Part shown: positions 1-6,612 of the stretch, piece after piece
Position numbering within the stretch: the first letter of the stretch is position 1
How the letters are laid out: each line of letters starts with the position of its first letter
DNA from: RGIG4608 sp045631445
GTDB lineage: Bacteria > Bacillota > Clostridia > Oscillospirales > CAG-272
Direction: 5' to 3'
DNA: 25,267 nt
NCBI GenBank assembly: GCA_045631445.1
Contig: JAZQUS010000079.1
Coordinates: forward strand, 1 to 25,267
Translations under genes and position numbers: made by a program
The notes under the pieces: generated by a model
What the model was told of the DNA's origin: nothing
What the model saw: the letters and a program-made list of their open reading frames with translations, nothing else
The model's database searches: none

Positions 1-56
1 ACAAGACCTGATAACAACTCCTTGGCTCACAGAACGACATGGCTACGATCCGACTT
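1..56. other. Sequencing adapter remnant (MGI/DNBSEQ)
   Basis: This is not genomic. The block is identical to 179-234. It holds the last part of the MGI/BGI library adapter: a 10-base index GACCTGATAA (5-14) followed by the 42-base arm that ends GGCTACGATCCGACTT. I recognise the arm from the published adapter design. It marks a contig end where reads ran through a short insert. Confidence 0.93.
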
Positions 57-150
57 GGATGCAAGTCCATTCCAAGTAACCGATGAAACAAAAGCATTGG
101 TAATGGATAACATTTGCCATTTGCTAAACAACTTTCTAAAATGTTATGCA
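57..150. repeat. Artefactual inverted copy of 380-473
   Basis: These 94 bases are the reverse complement of 380-473, inside the kinase gene, with about three mismatches. They sit between two adapter copies, so they are best read as one short library insert assembled in the wrong orientation. The mismatches suggest the insert came from a closely related strain. This is not a biological inverted repeat. Confidence 0.88.
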
Positions 151-234
151 AAGTCGGAGGCCAAGCGGTCTTAGGAAGACAAGACCTGATAACAACTCCT
201 TGGCTCACAGAACGACATGGCTACGATCCGACTT
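151..234. other. Complete sequencing adapter (MGI/DNBSEQ)
   Basis: This 84-base block has the exact architecture of the MGI adapter: a 32-base arm starting AAGTCGGAGGCCAAGCGGTC (151-182), a 10-base index GACCTGATAA (183-192) and a 42-base arm ending CGATCCGACTT (193-234). The index matches the one in 1-56. Genomic sequence resumes at 235. Confidence 0.95.
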
Positions 235-589
235 CCATTGATAATCTGTCACGCAAAGTCTTTTCATCCGCAATAAGAGAGATACATTTCACGGCACAAT
301 TTTGTATAGCTAACTTCTCAAGTATGGAATTGATAATATTTTGCTCGTGCATCACCCAACAAAAAATGATATTTTCGTATGCAGAACATTTTAGAAAGTT
401 ATTTAGCAAATGGCAAATGTTATCCATTACCAATGCTTTGGTTTCATCGGTTACTTGGAATGGACTTGCATCCCAGCACCAATCTCCGTCAAGAAATACG
501 CTATTCTGTAAATCTTGTTTAAGCTGTTGGCACACAGTTGTTTTTCCAACCCCCATAGTACCGCCAATCATATATAAGGTTTTCACCAT
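235..589 (-). CDS. P-loop nucleotide kinase-like ATPase, 3' end missing
   Basis: This is a small AAA/P-loop kinase-like protein that probably phosphorylates a nucleotide or other small metabolite in the cytosol; the substrate cannot be told. The Walker A motif GGTMGVGKTT is at residues 9-18, followed by a conserved FLDGDWCW segment and a VTDET helix typical of the family. The ATG at 589 is preferred to the GTG at 595, with AGGTG just upstream. The reading frame runs into adapter below 235, so the last real residues are around RLSM. Family members are usually about 160-190 residues, so roughly the C-terminal third is missing through contig truncation, not mutation. It is expressed from its own promoter inside a repeated block downstream of rpsI, which suggests accessory cargo. 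Confidence 0.75.
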
Positions 590-636
590 TCTCACCTACA
601 AATTCAAGTTTATCGAGTAGATAACTACTCCAAGTA

Positions 637-665
637 ATTATACCATAAATATTCCAAAAAGTAAA
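637..665 (-). promoter_or_regulatory. Promoter of the kinase gene
   Basis: On the minus strand a TTTACT -35 box (660-665) and a perfect TATAAT -10 box (637-642) are separated by 17 bases. Transcription would start about 40 bases upstream of the kinase ATG. The same spacing and boxes occur in repeat copy 2. Confidence 0.8.
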
Positions 666-702
666 TAGGGCGGCAAAGTTTTTACAAATTGAACCGCCAT
701 AC

Positions 703-735
703 AAAAACAAAAAGCCCTGCGTGATGCAGAGCTTT
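703..735 (-). terminator. Rho-independent terminator in repeat copy 1
   Basis: The arms 711-720 and 726-735 pair over 10 bp with one G-T pair and a 5-base loop. On the minus strand they are followed by a T-rich tract (TTTTTGTTTTTG). It would stop transcription coming from the unknown gene upstream before the kinase promoter. Confidence 0.75.
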
Positions 736-820
736 TGTATATAAGAAATAATAATTATCTCTTGGAGTTTTGAGAGTACCGTTTGATATCGTGTATATCG
801 TGAGTATCGCTCTATAAAGT

Positions 821-890
821 GTTGCACCAAATTTGCACCAAAATCACACCACATTAAACGCCCATTCTGCTCGTCAAATTGGAATTTGTC
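821..890. repeat. Att-like 70-bp repeat, copy A
   Basis: It matches 1457-1526 closely. Both begin with GTTGCACCAAATTTGCACCA, contain a TCTGCTCG element and end with the interrupted palindrome CAAATTGGAATTTG. It lies at the 3' end of the unknown gene, just as copy B lies at the 3' end of the regulator gene. The pattern (one copy at the end of each cargo gene) suggests a recombination site, but no integrase is visible. Confidence 0.75.
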
Positions 891-1350
891 AATCAATCAC
901 CCACGGTAAGTAAGCTTCTATTTCAAGCTGTATACAAGGCTTAGGGAAATCCTTTTCAACAAGAACAACTTTTGACGTAAACCCTACCTTGAAATTCTTG
1001 TCTACCTCATAAAAATTCTCGTTAATTAACTGATAGCCATTGTCTCCGACAGGTTTGTATATATCAACTGACTTAATAATTGTGCCAACAACATGAAAAA
1101 TAATGGAATAATATGCGATGCCATCTTCGTTTGTGTCCCACCATGTTGCCTCGGGAGATTTTTGCGGGTCTATTCCGAGGGAACTGAAAAAGTTTTTTAC
1201 TTTATCTGAGACTTTGGATATTGCTTCATAATAGTTTCGACAATTAACGCAACCGCAATCCTCAAGAACGGTCTTTCCATGCTTAATATAAAATGCTTTT
1301 GTGGATTCGACATCTATATCCAGTCGAAAATTACCAAAATCAAAAATCAT
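889..1350 (-). CDS. Hypothetical protein with CGCxxC motif
   Basis: I do not recognise the family with confidence. The 153-residue soluble protein starts MIFDFGNFRLDI, has a DCGCVNCRNYYEAI segment near residues 31-45 (three cysteines as CxCxxC, possibly metal-binding), and ends in a beta-rich half with KVVLVEKDFPKPCIQLEIEAYLPW. No signal peptide or membrane segment is visible. The ATG at 1350 is chosen because GGAAGG lies 6 bases upstream; a TTG at 1377 falls inside the repeated leader and is unlikely. It has its own promoter, lies between two att-like repeats and is in the same orientation as its neighbours, so it looks like single-gene cargo. Confidence 0.6.
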   Translation of the reverse strand: MIFDFGNFRLDIDVESTKAFYIKHGKTVLEDCGCVNCRNYYEAISKVSDKVKNFFSSLGIDPQKSPEATWWDTNEDGIAYYSIIFHVVGTIIKSVDIYKPVGDNGYQLINENFYEVDKNFKVGFTSKVVLVEKDFPKPCIQLEIEAYLPWVID

Positions 1351-1368
1351 AACATACCTTCCGTTCCA

Positions 1369-1395
1369 CAAATTCAAGTTTATCGATTAGATACC
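1369..1395 (-). repeat. Partial third copy of the repeat-block leader
   Basis: ACAAATTCAAGTTTATCGA followed by a near match to TAGATAACTA occurs here as in 599-626 and 2259-2286. It places the same 5' leader immediately upstream of the unknown gene. The terminator and rpsI-tail parts of the block are missing at this copy. Confidence 0.7.
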
Positions 1396-1406
1396 TAACC
1401 AATTAT

Positions 1407-1435
1407 ATTATATCACAAAAGGTGTCGTTTGTAAA
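1407..1435 (-). promoter_or_regulatory. Promoter of the hypothetical gene
   Basis: The minus strand shows a TTTACA -35 box (1430-1435), a 17-base spacer and a TATAAT -10 box (1407-1412). The expected start lies about 45 bases before the ATG, within the shared leader sequence. Confidence 0.75.
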
Positions 1436-1456
1436 TGCCTTTTTATCATGTGTAGA

Positions 1457-1526
1457 GTTGCACCAAATTTGCACCAAGATCACACCAACATTCAACGCTG
1501 TTCTGCTCGACAAATTGGAATTTGAC
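1457..1526. repeat. Att-like 70-bp repeat, copy B
   Basis: This is the second copy of the element at 821-890, placed right after the stop codon of the HTH regulator gene. It shares the tandem TTGCACCA motifs and the CAAATTGGAATTTG interrupted palindrome. Confidence 0.75.
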
Positions 1527-1544
1527 ACTCTCACAATTTGAAAA

Positions 1545-2153
1545 TTATTTGTTTATTACTTTCTTGCACCATGTGCGTTGATTGCATTTAGGACACTTTA
1601 AGTGACGAGTTGTTCCTCTGTGCATTGCTGTCATCGCTTCTTTATAGGTAGGTACAATTTCGTAACCACAATTTTGACATTTATAAGCACCAACGCTTAC
1701 TTCAAGCTTTACCGCATAGAGGCACGTTATCAAAAACACAACACAAACACAGAGAATGGTGACAAGTTGCCACACTCCTTCGGGTATCAAAAATGCGGCA
1801 ATAAAGATACTTGCAATTAGGACTGTTATGCTTATAATCATAATTGCCCACATAGATGACCAAATCGTTTTGTTTTTCTTCTCTAATTCTTTTGCCATAT
1901 CCAGCAAAAGCTGTTCAGTTTTCTGATTATCATTTTCCATATTGATTATCTCCCCACTTAATAATTCATTTACACTGATGCTGAGAATATCACAGAGTTC
2001 AAGCATTATCGAAGTGTCTGGCATTGCCACGCCACGCTCCCACTTGGATACTGCTTTATCGGTGATACCGAGTTTTTCTGCCAACTGCATTTGCGTTAAG
2101 TTTTTCCGTTTTCTGCAATCGGCAATAAATTTTCCTATTTTCAATTGATCCAT
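1545..2153 (-). CDS. XRE-family HTH regulator with two TM helices and a zinc ribbon
   Basis: This 202-residue protein has an N-terminal XRE/Cro-type helix-turn-helix (about 6-62, with LTQMQLAEKLGITDKAVSKW), a short charged linker, two membrane helices (about 98-123 and 127-149), and a C-terminal cytosolic zinc ribbon with CxxC at 159/162 and CxxC at 187/190. It is probably a membrane-tethered DNA-binding regulator responding to a membrane or metal/redox cue; the target is unknown. AAAGGAGG lies 7 bases before the ATG. HTH proteins with this layout are common in Clostridia, often as accessory genes. It sits between the two long repeat blocks, and paired ACCGTTGGT motifs upstream may be its own operator. 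Confidence 0.85.
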   Translation of the reverse strand: MDQLKIGKFIADCRKRKNLTQMQLAEKLGITDKAVSKWERGVAMPDTSIMLELCDILSISVNELLSGEIINMENDNQKTEQLLLDMAKELEKKNKTIWSSMWAIMIISITVLIASIFIAAFLIPEGVWQLVTILCVCVVFLITCLYAVKLEVSVGAYKCQNCGYEIVPTYKEAMTAMHRGTTRHLKCPKCNQRTWCKKVINK

Positions 2154-2206
2154 AGGCGACCTCCTTTTGCATACAGTATAACTGCTATATCACATAAAGT
2201 ACACCC

Positions 2207-2241
2207 ACCGTTGGTTTAGTGAGGAGAAGTAAACCGTTGGT
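2207..2241. promoter_or_regulatory. Possible operator of the HTH regulator
   Basis: The 9-mer ACCGTTGGT occurs twice in direct orientation (2207-2215 and 2233-2241) with 26 bases between starts. An inverted pair GGTTTA/TAAACC (2213-2218 and 2230-2235) lies inside. The site is 54-88 bases upstream of the regulator start. XRE proteins often autoregulate from such sites, but binding is inferred only. Confidence 0.35.
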
Positions 2242-2296
2242 AGAGTAAATTTGACAATCAAATTCAAGTTTATCGAGTAGATAACTACCCAAGATA

Positions 2297-2325
2297 ATTA
2301 TACCATAAAATCCTCAAAAAGTAAA
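2297..2325 (-). promoter_or_regulatory. Promoter of the HTH regulator unit
   Basis: TTTACT (2320-2325), a 17-base spacer and TATAAT (2297-2302) on the minus strand match the promoter in copy 1. The leader to the regulator ATG would be about 140 bases and spans the possible operator. Confidence 0.75.
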
Positions 2326-2361
2326 TAGGACGGCAGAGTTTTTACAAATTGAACCGCCATA

Positions 2362-2396
2362 CAAAAAATAAAAAGCTCTGCCGAAGCAGAGCTTTT
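2362..2396 (-). terminator. Rho-independent terminator in repeat copy 2
   Basis: A perfect 11-bp stem (2371-2381 with 2386-2396) has a TTCG loop on the minus strand and is followed by TTTATTTTTTG. It is the intact version of the hairpin in copy 1 and would end readthrough from rpsI. Confidence 0.85.
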
Positions 2397-2445
2397 GTAT
2401 ATAATAAATAATAATTATCTCTTTGTGAACTGTGAGGGCGTTAAG

Positions 2446-2500
2446 AAAACAGTCCTGTGGACTGTTTTTAGCCCGACATGGCGAAAGCTATGCTTTTGCC
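2446..2500. repeat. Double-hairpin intergenic element
   Basis: Two palindromes lie side by side: AAAACAGTCC/GGACTGTTTT (2446-2455 with 2459-2468, followed by a T) and GGCGAAAGC/GCTTTTGCC (about 2480-2499, one mismatch). The first resembles a dispersed ACAGTCC...GGACTGT element that I recall from many Clostridia. It lies between the true rpsI end and the duplicated rpsI tail. No gene is supported in 2430-2589. Confidence 0.55.
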
Positions 2501-2533
2501 AGCCTCAGTTCGACAGAGATAATTGGCTCGAAA

Positions 2534-2568
2534 ACAAAAAAACAACACCAACTGCAAAGTTGGTGTTG
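2534..2568 (-). terminator. rpsI: Terminator of the rplM-rpsI operon
   Basis: A perfect 11-bp stem (2543-2553 with 2558-2568) with a 4-base loop is followed on the minus strand by TTTTTTTG. It starts about 20 bases after the rpsI stop codon. Confidence 0.92.
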
Positions 2569-2589
2569 CATAAGATATTTGTAAACCAA

Positions 2590-2991
2590 TTATCTCTTGG
2601 AGAACTGAGGAGCACGACGAGCGCCCTTGAGTCCGTATTTCTTTCTTTCCTTCATACGAGGGTCACGTGTAAGGAAGCCAGCTGCCTTAAGAGCGGGCTT
2701 ATTAGCTTCGTCAGCTGCAACGAGAGCACGAGCAAGACCGTGACGGATTGCACCTGCCTGACCGGAGATACCACCACCGTTTACAAGAGCGATGATGTCC
2801 CACTTACCTTCGTTACCTGTAGCACCGAAGGGCTGGTTAACGATGAGCTTAAGTGTTTCGAGACCGAAGTATGTGTCGATATCCTTACCGTTGATTGTGA
2901 TAACGCCTGTACCGGGAACAATTCTTACACGAGCAACGGATTTCTTTCTTCTACCTGTACCATAAAAATAGGGCTTTGAGCTTGTATACAT
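2590..2991 (-). CDS. rpsI: 30S ribosomal protein S9
   Basis: S9 (uS9) is a component of the small-subunit head; its C-terminal tail contacts P-site tRNA. The 133-residue product shows YFYGTGRRKKSVARVR near the N-terminus, the NQPFGATG loop, GGGISGQAGAIRHGLARAL, and the classic basic tail KKYGLKGARRAPQFSKR. I start it at the ATG at 2991 (MYTSSKPYF), with GGTAGGA 8 bases upstream; the ATG at 3012 would overlap rplM and add seven residues that family members lack. It is the second gene of the rplM-rpsI operon, 20 bases after rplM. Its last codons recur twice downstream, at about 2412-2429 and 752-775, which suggests this 3' end has been an integration target. Confidence 0.98.
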   Translation of the reverse strand: MYTSSKPYFYGTGRRKKSVARVRIVPGTGVITINGKDIDTYFGLETLKLIVNQPFGATGNEGKWDIIALVNGGGISGQAGAIRHGLARALVAADEANKPALKAAGFLTRDPRMKERKKYGLKGARRAPQFSKR

Positions 2992-3011
2992 ATTCTTTGT
3001 CCTACCTTTCA

Positions 3012-3440
3012 TTAAACTTCATAAGGTGTGGGCTGCTGAGCTTCGTGCTTGTGGTTTGCGCCTGCGTAAACCTTAAGACGTGTAGCTGCCTTTGCACCAA
3101 GTGTGTTGTGGGGAAGCATACCCTTAACTGCGAGTGTCATTGCAAGCTCGGGCTTTGTAGCCATAAGAGTCTTGTACTGAACTGCCTTCATACCACCGAT
3201 GTAACCGGAGTGATGATAGTAGTACTTCTGTTCAAGCTTTCTACCTGTAAGAATAGCCTTGTCAGCGTTGATGATGATTACGAATTCACCACAGTCAGCG
3301 TGAGGTGTGAATTCAGGACGGTGCTTGCCACGAAGAATGTTAGCAGCAGCAACTGCTGTTCTACCGAGGGGCTTATTAGCAGCGTCTATTACATACCATT
3401 TTCTTTCAATGGTATTTGCATTAGCAAAATAAGTAGACAT
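3012..3440 (-). CDS. rplM: 50S ribosomal protein L13
   Basis: L13 (uL13) is an early-assembly protein of the large subunit that binds 23S rRNA. The 142-residue product starts MSTYFANANTIERKWYVIDA and carries the family signatures GRTAVAAANILRGKHRPEFTP and AVKGMLPHNTLG. The ATG at 3440 is chosen because a strong GGAGG lies 9 bases upstream and it gives the usual family length; an upstream in-frame extension to 3515 overlaps the promoter. It is the first gene of the operon with rpsI. Confidence 0.98.
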   Translation of the reverse strand: MSTYFANANTIERKWYVIDAANKPLGRTAVAAANILRGKHRPEFTPHADCGEFVIIINADKAILTGRKLEQKYYYHHSGYIGGMKAVQYKTLMATKPELAMTLAVKGMLPHNTLGAKAATRLKVYAGANHKHEAQQPTPYEV

Positions 3441-3486
3441 TAAAATATCCTCCAAATAAAATATAGTAAGTTTTTTAACCTTGCAC

Positions 3487-3515
3487 ATTATAACACTTCT
3501 CTCCCCACTTGTCAA
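3487..3515 (-). promoter_or_regulatory. Promoter of rplM-rpsI
   Basis: The boxes are consensus: TTGACA (3510-3515), a 17-base spacer and TATAAT (3487-3492) on the minus strand. The leader to rplM is about 40 bases, too short for an obvious structured ribosomal-protein leader. Confidence 0.93.
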
Positions 3516-3691
3516 TAGGTTTTTGAAAACTTTTTTTGCTATTTTAATTTATCAATATGCTATCTCATTTTTTCTCTTGTTTTCATATCATTTGCTCGTT
3601 TTTCCTCGTTTGCGATTTTAAAAATTTTTCGAATATTTTTCCCAAAATCTTAATATTTTAATATAAATGATTAAAAAGTGAGGAAAAAACA

Positions 3692-4651
3692 ATGGATTTA
3701 AACTACTATCTCCCCGAGGGAAGCTCTATTTATTCTAAAGAAAATCTATCATATATTTCATCTCTTTCAGGACTTGAGAGAGCGATGCAGGAGGATCGCA
3801 TACTTGAAGCAAACGCAATAATGTGCGACGAGGATTTTAATCTTCACATAGATTTATTCGGCATTCGAGGAATAATTCCGCGAGACGAATGCGTACTGAC
3901 TTTAAACAACGAACCAACAAAGGATATCGCAATTATCACGCGTGTTGGAAAGCCTGTGTGCTTCAAGGTGGTTTCAATAGAACCTATTGAAGATACTTAC
4001 CGCGTTATTTTATCCAGAAAACGCGCGCAAATTGAGTGCAGAAACTACTATTTGTCCTCGCTTCGCGCAGGAGATATTATCCCCACGACCGTAACTCATC
4101 TTGACCGCTTTGGCGCATTCGTCGACATAGGTTGCGGTATTCCCTCTCTGCTTTCAATCGATTGCATTTCTGTTTCAAGAATTAGTCATCCAAGTGACCG
4201 ACTTTTTAGCGGTCAAAAGCTCGATGTTATAGTTAAATCAAACGATATGGACACAGGAAGAATATACGTCACCTTAAAAGAGCTTCTTGGCACTTGGGAA
4301 GAAAATGCTGCAAAGTTTTGCGTAGGGCAAACCGTTTCAGGCATCATCAGAAGCATTGAAAGTTATGGTGTTTTCATTGAGCTTGCCCCAAATCTCGCAG
4401 GGCTTGCCGAACTCAAGGAAGACCACCCCCTTGTAAATTCGATAGCAGTAGGTGACTCCGTTTCAGTTTACATAAAGAGCATTTTGCCCGATAGAATGAA
4501 AATAAAGCTGATTTTGATAGATTATAACACCTACAAAGAGCAACCTACTCCTCTTCATTATTATATTGATACAAAACAAGTTAAGCATATTGACGATTGG
4601 CAATATTCCCCCACACAATGCTCAAAGCATATTGAAACTGTTTTCGAATAA
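3692..4651 (+). CDS. S1 RNA-binding domain protein
   Basis: This 319-residue cytosolic protein appears to consist of three S1/OB-fold modules: a divergent one at about 36-110, a clear one at about 125-197 (VTHLDRFGAFVDIGCGIPSLL), and another at about 211-277 (GIIRSIESYGVFIELAPNLAGLAEL). The tail after 280 is unstructured or lineage-specific. S1 proteins of this kind bind RNA and are often associated with ribosomes; the exact role is unknown. It is much shorter than ribosomal protein S1 (four to six S1 repeats) and is not fused to ispH or a kinase as in some Clostridia. GTGAGGA lies 6 bases before the ATG. It diverges from the rplM operon across a 250-base AT-rich intergenic region. Confidence 0.85.
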   Translation: MDLNYYLPEGSSIYSKENLSYISSLSGLERAMQEDRILEANAIMCDEDFNLHIDLFGIRGIIPRDECVLTLNNEPTKDIAIITRVGKPVCFKVVSIEPIEDTYRVILSRKRAQIECRNYYLSSLRAGDIIPTTVTHLDRFGAFVDIGCGIPSLLSIDCISVSRISHPSDRLFSGQKLDVIVKSNDMDTGRIYVTLKELLGTWEENAAKFCVGQTVSGIIRSIESYGVFIELAPNLAGLAELKEDHPLVNSIAVGDSVSVYIKSILPDRMKIKLILIDYNTYKEQPTPLHYYIDTKQVKHIDDWQYSPTQCSKHIETVFE

Positions 4652-4655
4652 ATGA

Positions 4656-4683
4656 TTGACTTTTCTGTTATTTTTGTTATAAT
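4656..4683 (+). promoter_or_regulatory. Promoter of the MATE transporter gene
   Basis: TTGACT (4656-4661), a 16-base spacer and TATAAT (4678-4683) lie directly after the stop codon of the S1 gene. AGAGGA precedes the ATG at 4714. Confidence 0.85.
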
Positions 4684-4713
4684 TAATAGGATAACAAATT
4701 AACAGAGGAAAAT

Positions 4714-6075
4714 ATGGAACATAAAGAATACTTTTTAAAAACGAGTGTTTGGCGACTCTTTTTTATGGCTGCACTTCCCGGAGCAATAAGTATGCTCGCA
4801 TCTGCACTATATGGGCTTTTTGACGGAATTTTCGTGGGTCAAATACTTGGCGATACCGCTTTTACCGCGATAAACCTCGCATTTCCCTTCGTAATAATAA
4901 ATTTCGCAATCTCCGACCTTATTGCAGTCGGCTCTGCGGTGCCCATATCAATTGCACTTGGAAAACAGGAAGAAAAGGAAGCAAATAACATTTTCACCTG
5001 CGCACTCCTTATGATAGTTGGAGCAGGCGTGTTTATGGGAACATTATTATACTTCGGCTCACCATACCTTCTTGCATTTCTTGATGCAAGTGAGGAGGCG
5101 CAAAGACTTGCGGTGCAGTACATTCGTGTATATGCTGTTTTCTCACCATTGATAACAGGTGGATTTGCACTTGATAATTATCTTAGAATTTCGGGTAAAA
5201 CAAAATTCGGAATGTGGCTCAGTATTGCAGTGAGCATAGCTACCGCCTTACTTGAATTCGTTTTCTTGTTTGTATTAAAAATAGGAATTTGGGGTGCGGC
5301 ACTCGCAAGTTGTCTTTCAATGTTTGCCTTCGTGTTTATCGCATTTTTACCTTTTGCACTAGGAAAATTTACACTACATCTAACCAAGCCCAAATTTTCA
5401 ATAAAAACCACAATTCAAATCATCAAATGCGGAACTCCCATATTTTTAGCCAATGTATCAGGAAGAGTTACTTCCGTGGTTATGAACAAGGCTCTCATTA
5501 CGATGGGAGGAGACTCTGCGGTTGCTATTTTTGGAATACAAATGTATCTTGGAGAGGTATTAAATCCCGTAATATACGGTCTTTGCGACTCAACCCAGCC
5601 TGCAATAGGATATAACTGGGGTGCAAAACGATTTGATAGAGTTAAAAAGCTTGCAAAATGCATTTATTCTGCAAGTGCTATCGTAAGTACAGTCGCCTTT
5701 CTTGCGATGTTCTTCTTACCCGACTTGCTTATTTCACTTTTCACAACCAGCACCGACGTAGCATTCTTAAACGAAGCTACAAAAGCACTTAAAATATTTG
5801 CCGTATCAAAGCTTTTCTTCTGGTTTGCATTCTCAACACAATGCTATATGACCGCGGTGGAAAAGTCATTCTATGCAACGCTTATTTCCGTTGGAAGTGC
5901 GTTTATATTCCCAATGGCATTAATTTTCGCGCTCAATTCTCTTGGACTTACAGGTCTTTGGCTTAACGCGCCACTAACAATGGTGGCTTGTTGCATTATG
6001 TCAGGTATAATTCTTATTATTTTCAAAAAGGAAATGAAGAAAAAAGAAGATTTAGAGCTAATTAACATTAAATAA
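4714..6075 (+). CDS. MATE family efflux transporter
   Basis: This is an inner-membrane multidrug/toxin extrusion (MATE) antiporter of 453 residues, the normal family length, with about 12 hydrophobic helices in two homologous halves. The N-terminus has the typical PGAISMLASALYGLFDGIFVGQ segment, and the second half repeats the pattern (GTPIFLANVSGRVTSVVMNKAL, then YNWGAKRFDRVKK). Substrate and coupling ion (Na+ or H+) cannot be told from sequence. The C-terminus is a charged tail (KKEMKKKEDLELINIK) in the cytosol. It has its own promoter and ends at a bidirectional terminator shared with the convergent carbonic-anhydrase-like gene. Confidence 0.95.
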   Translation: MEHKEYFLKTSVWRLFFMAALPGAISMLASALYGLFDGIFVGQILGDTAFTAINLAFPFVIINFAISDLIAVGSAVPISIALGKQEEKEANNIFTCALLMIVGAGVFMGTLLYFGSPYLLAFLDASEEAQRLAVQYIRVYAVFSPLITGGFALDNYLRISGKTKFGMWLSIAVSIATALLEFVFLFVLKIGIWGAALASCLSMFAFVFIAFLPFALGKFTLHLTKPKFSIKTTIQIIKCGTPIFLANVSGRVTSVVMNKALITMGGDSAVAIFGIQMYLGEVLNPVIYGLCDSTQPAIGYNWGAKRFDRVKKLAKCIYSASAIVSTVAFLAMFFLPDLLISLFTTSTDVAFLNEATKALKIFAVSKLFFWFAFSTQCYMTAVEKSFYATLISVGSAFIFPMALIFALNSLGLTGLWLNAPLTMVACCIMSGIILIIFKKEMKKKEDLELINIK

Positions 6076-6108
6076 ATGAAAGCACCTCAAAAGAGGTGCT
6101 TTCATTTA
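6073..6108. terminator. Bidirectional terminator between convergent genes
   Basis: A perfect 16-bp stem (6073-6088 with 6093-6108) has an AAAA/TTTT loop and A-rich and T-rich flanks. It overlaps the stop codons of both convergent genes and would serve both strands. Confidence 0.93.
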
Positions 6109-6585
6109 TTTAAGATAATGTTGTGCTTCTTTTACATAAGAATTAGCGTTATCGGTGATGGACTTGATTTCATCGTCGGTTAACTCTCTCACCACTTTGA
6201 CAGGATTTCCAAAAGCAAGACTGCCCGCAGGGATAATCTTCCCTTGAGTTACAAGCGTCCCTGCACCGATGATGGAGTTTTCACCAATCACCGCGCCATT
6301 CAAAACTATCGCGCCCATTCCAATCATTACGTTGTTATCTACCGTGCAACCGTGCACGATAGCGCCGTGACCGATGGTAACGTTATTCCCAATTTGAACG
6401 CCAAAGCCCTCACTTGTGTGAATAACCGCGTTGTCTTGAACGTTCGAATTTTCACCGATTTTCACCTTGTCCGAATCCGCCCTGATAACCGCATTGAACC
6501 AAACACTGCTGTCCTGTCCCATTTCAACGTTTCCAATCACCTTCGCACCATCTGCTATAAAAACACTTTTGTCAATTGATTTCAT
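6106..6585 (-). CDS. Gamma-carbonic-anhydrase-like hexapeptide-repeat protein
   Basis: This 159-residue protein is a left-handed beta-helix of hexapeptide repeats, of the gamma-carbonic anhydrase/YrdA/PaaY group. The three histidines that bind zinc in the family are present: H56 (AVIHTS), H73 (IGHGA) and H78 (VHGC). The N-terminal W29-F30-N31-A-V-I-R-A-D block is also conserved. Many family members of this short type show no carbonic anhydrase activity, so the reaction remains open. The ATG at 6585 is used, with GAGG 6 bases upstream, in preference to an upstream TTG. It is the last gene of the minus-strand cluster, 27 bases after the 2H phosphoesterase gene. Confidence 0.92.
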   Translation of the reverse strand: MKSIDKSVFIADGAKVIGNVEMGQDSSVWFNAVIRADSDKVKIGENSNVQDNAVIHTSEGFGVQIGNNVTIGHGAIVHGCTVDNNVMIGMGAIVLNGAVIGENSIIGAGTLVTQGKIIPAGSLAFGNPVKVVRELTDDEIKSITDNANSYVKEAQHYLK

Positions 6586-6612
6586 AAACAACCTCGTTAA
6601 AATATGTTATTA

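Larger units (their letters stand above)
601..763 (-). repeat. 163-bp repeat block, copy 1 (rpsI tail, terminator, promoter)
   Basis: This block aligns over its full length, with no net length change, to 2261-2423. Read on the minus strand it holds a copy of the rpsI 3' end (TCC AAG AGA TAA, i.e. SKR-stop), a hairpin terminator, a promoter and a 5' leader ending in CGATAAACTTGAATTTG. The leader runs into the kinase gene. A partial third copy of the leader lies at 1369-1395. The arrangement fits repeated insertion of small modules at the end of rpsI. Confidence 0.85.
2261..2423 (-). repeat. 163-bp repeat block, copy 2
   Basis: It aligns end to end with 601-763. Read on the minus strand it opens with a fragment of the rpsI end (CAG TTC ACA AAG AGA TAA, i.e. 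QFTKR-stop, at about 2412-2429), then a perfect terminator hairpin, a promoter and the shared leader. It directs transcription toward the HTH regulator. Confidence 0.85.

Noticed and set aside
57..473. A long inverted repeat (57-150 with 380-473) that could suggest a phase-variable or hairpin element in the kinase gene
   Set aside because: The left arm is enclosed by identical sequencing adapters, so it is an assembly artefact.
114..620. A 168-codon plus-strand open frame at the contig start
   Set aside because: It begins inside artefactual sequence, runs through adapter and is antisense to the P-loop kinase.
519..896. A 125-codon minus-strand frame between the unknown gene and the kinase
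   Set aside because: It runs through the terminator, promoter and repeat block, has no SD and overlaps both neighbours.
2395..2979. A 194-codon plus-strand frame over rpsI
   Set aside because: It is antisense to S9 and reads through two terminators; rpsI is unambiguous.
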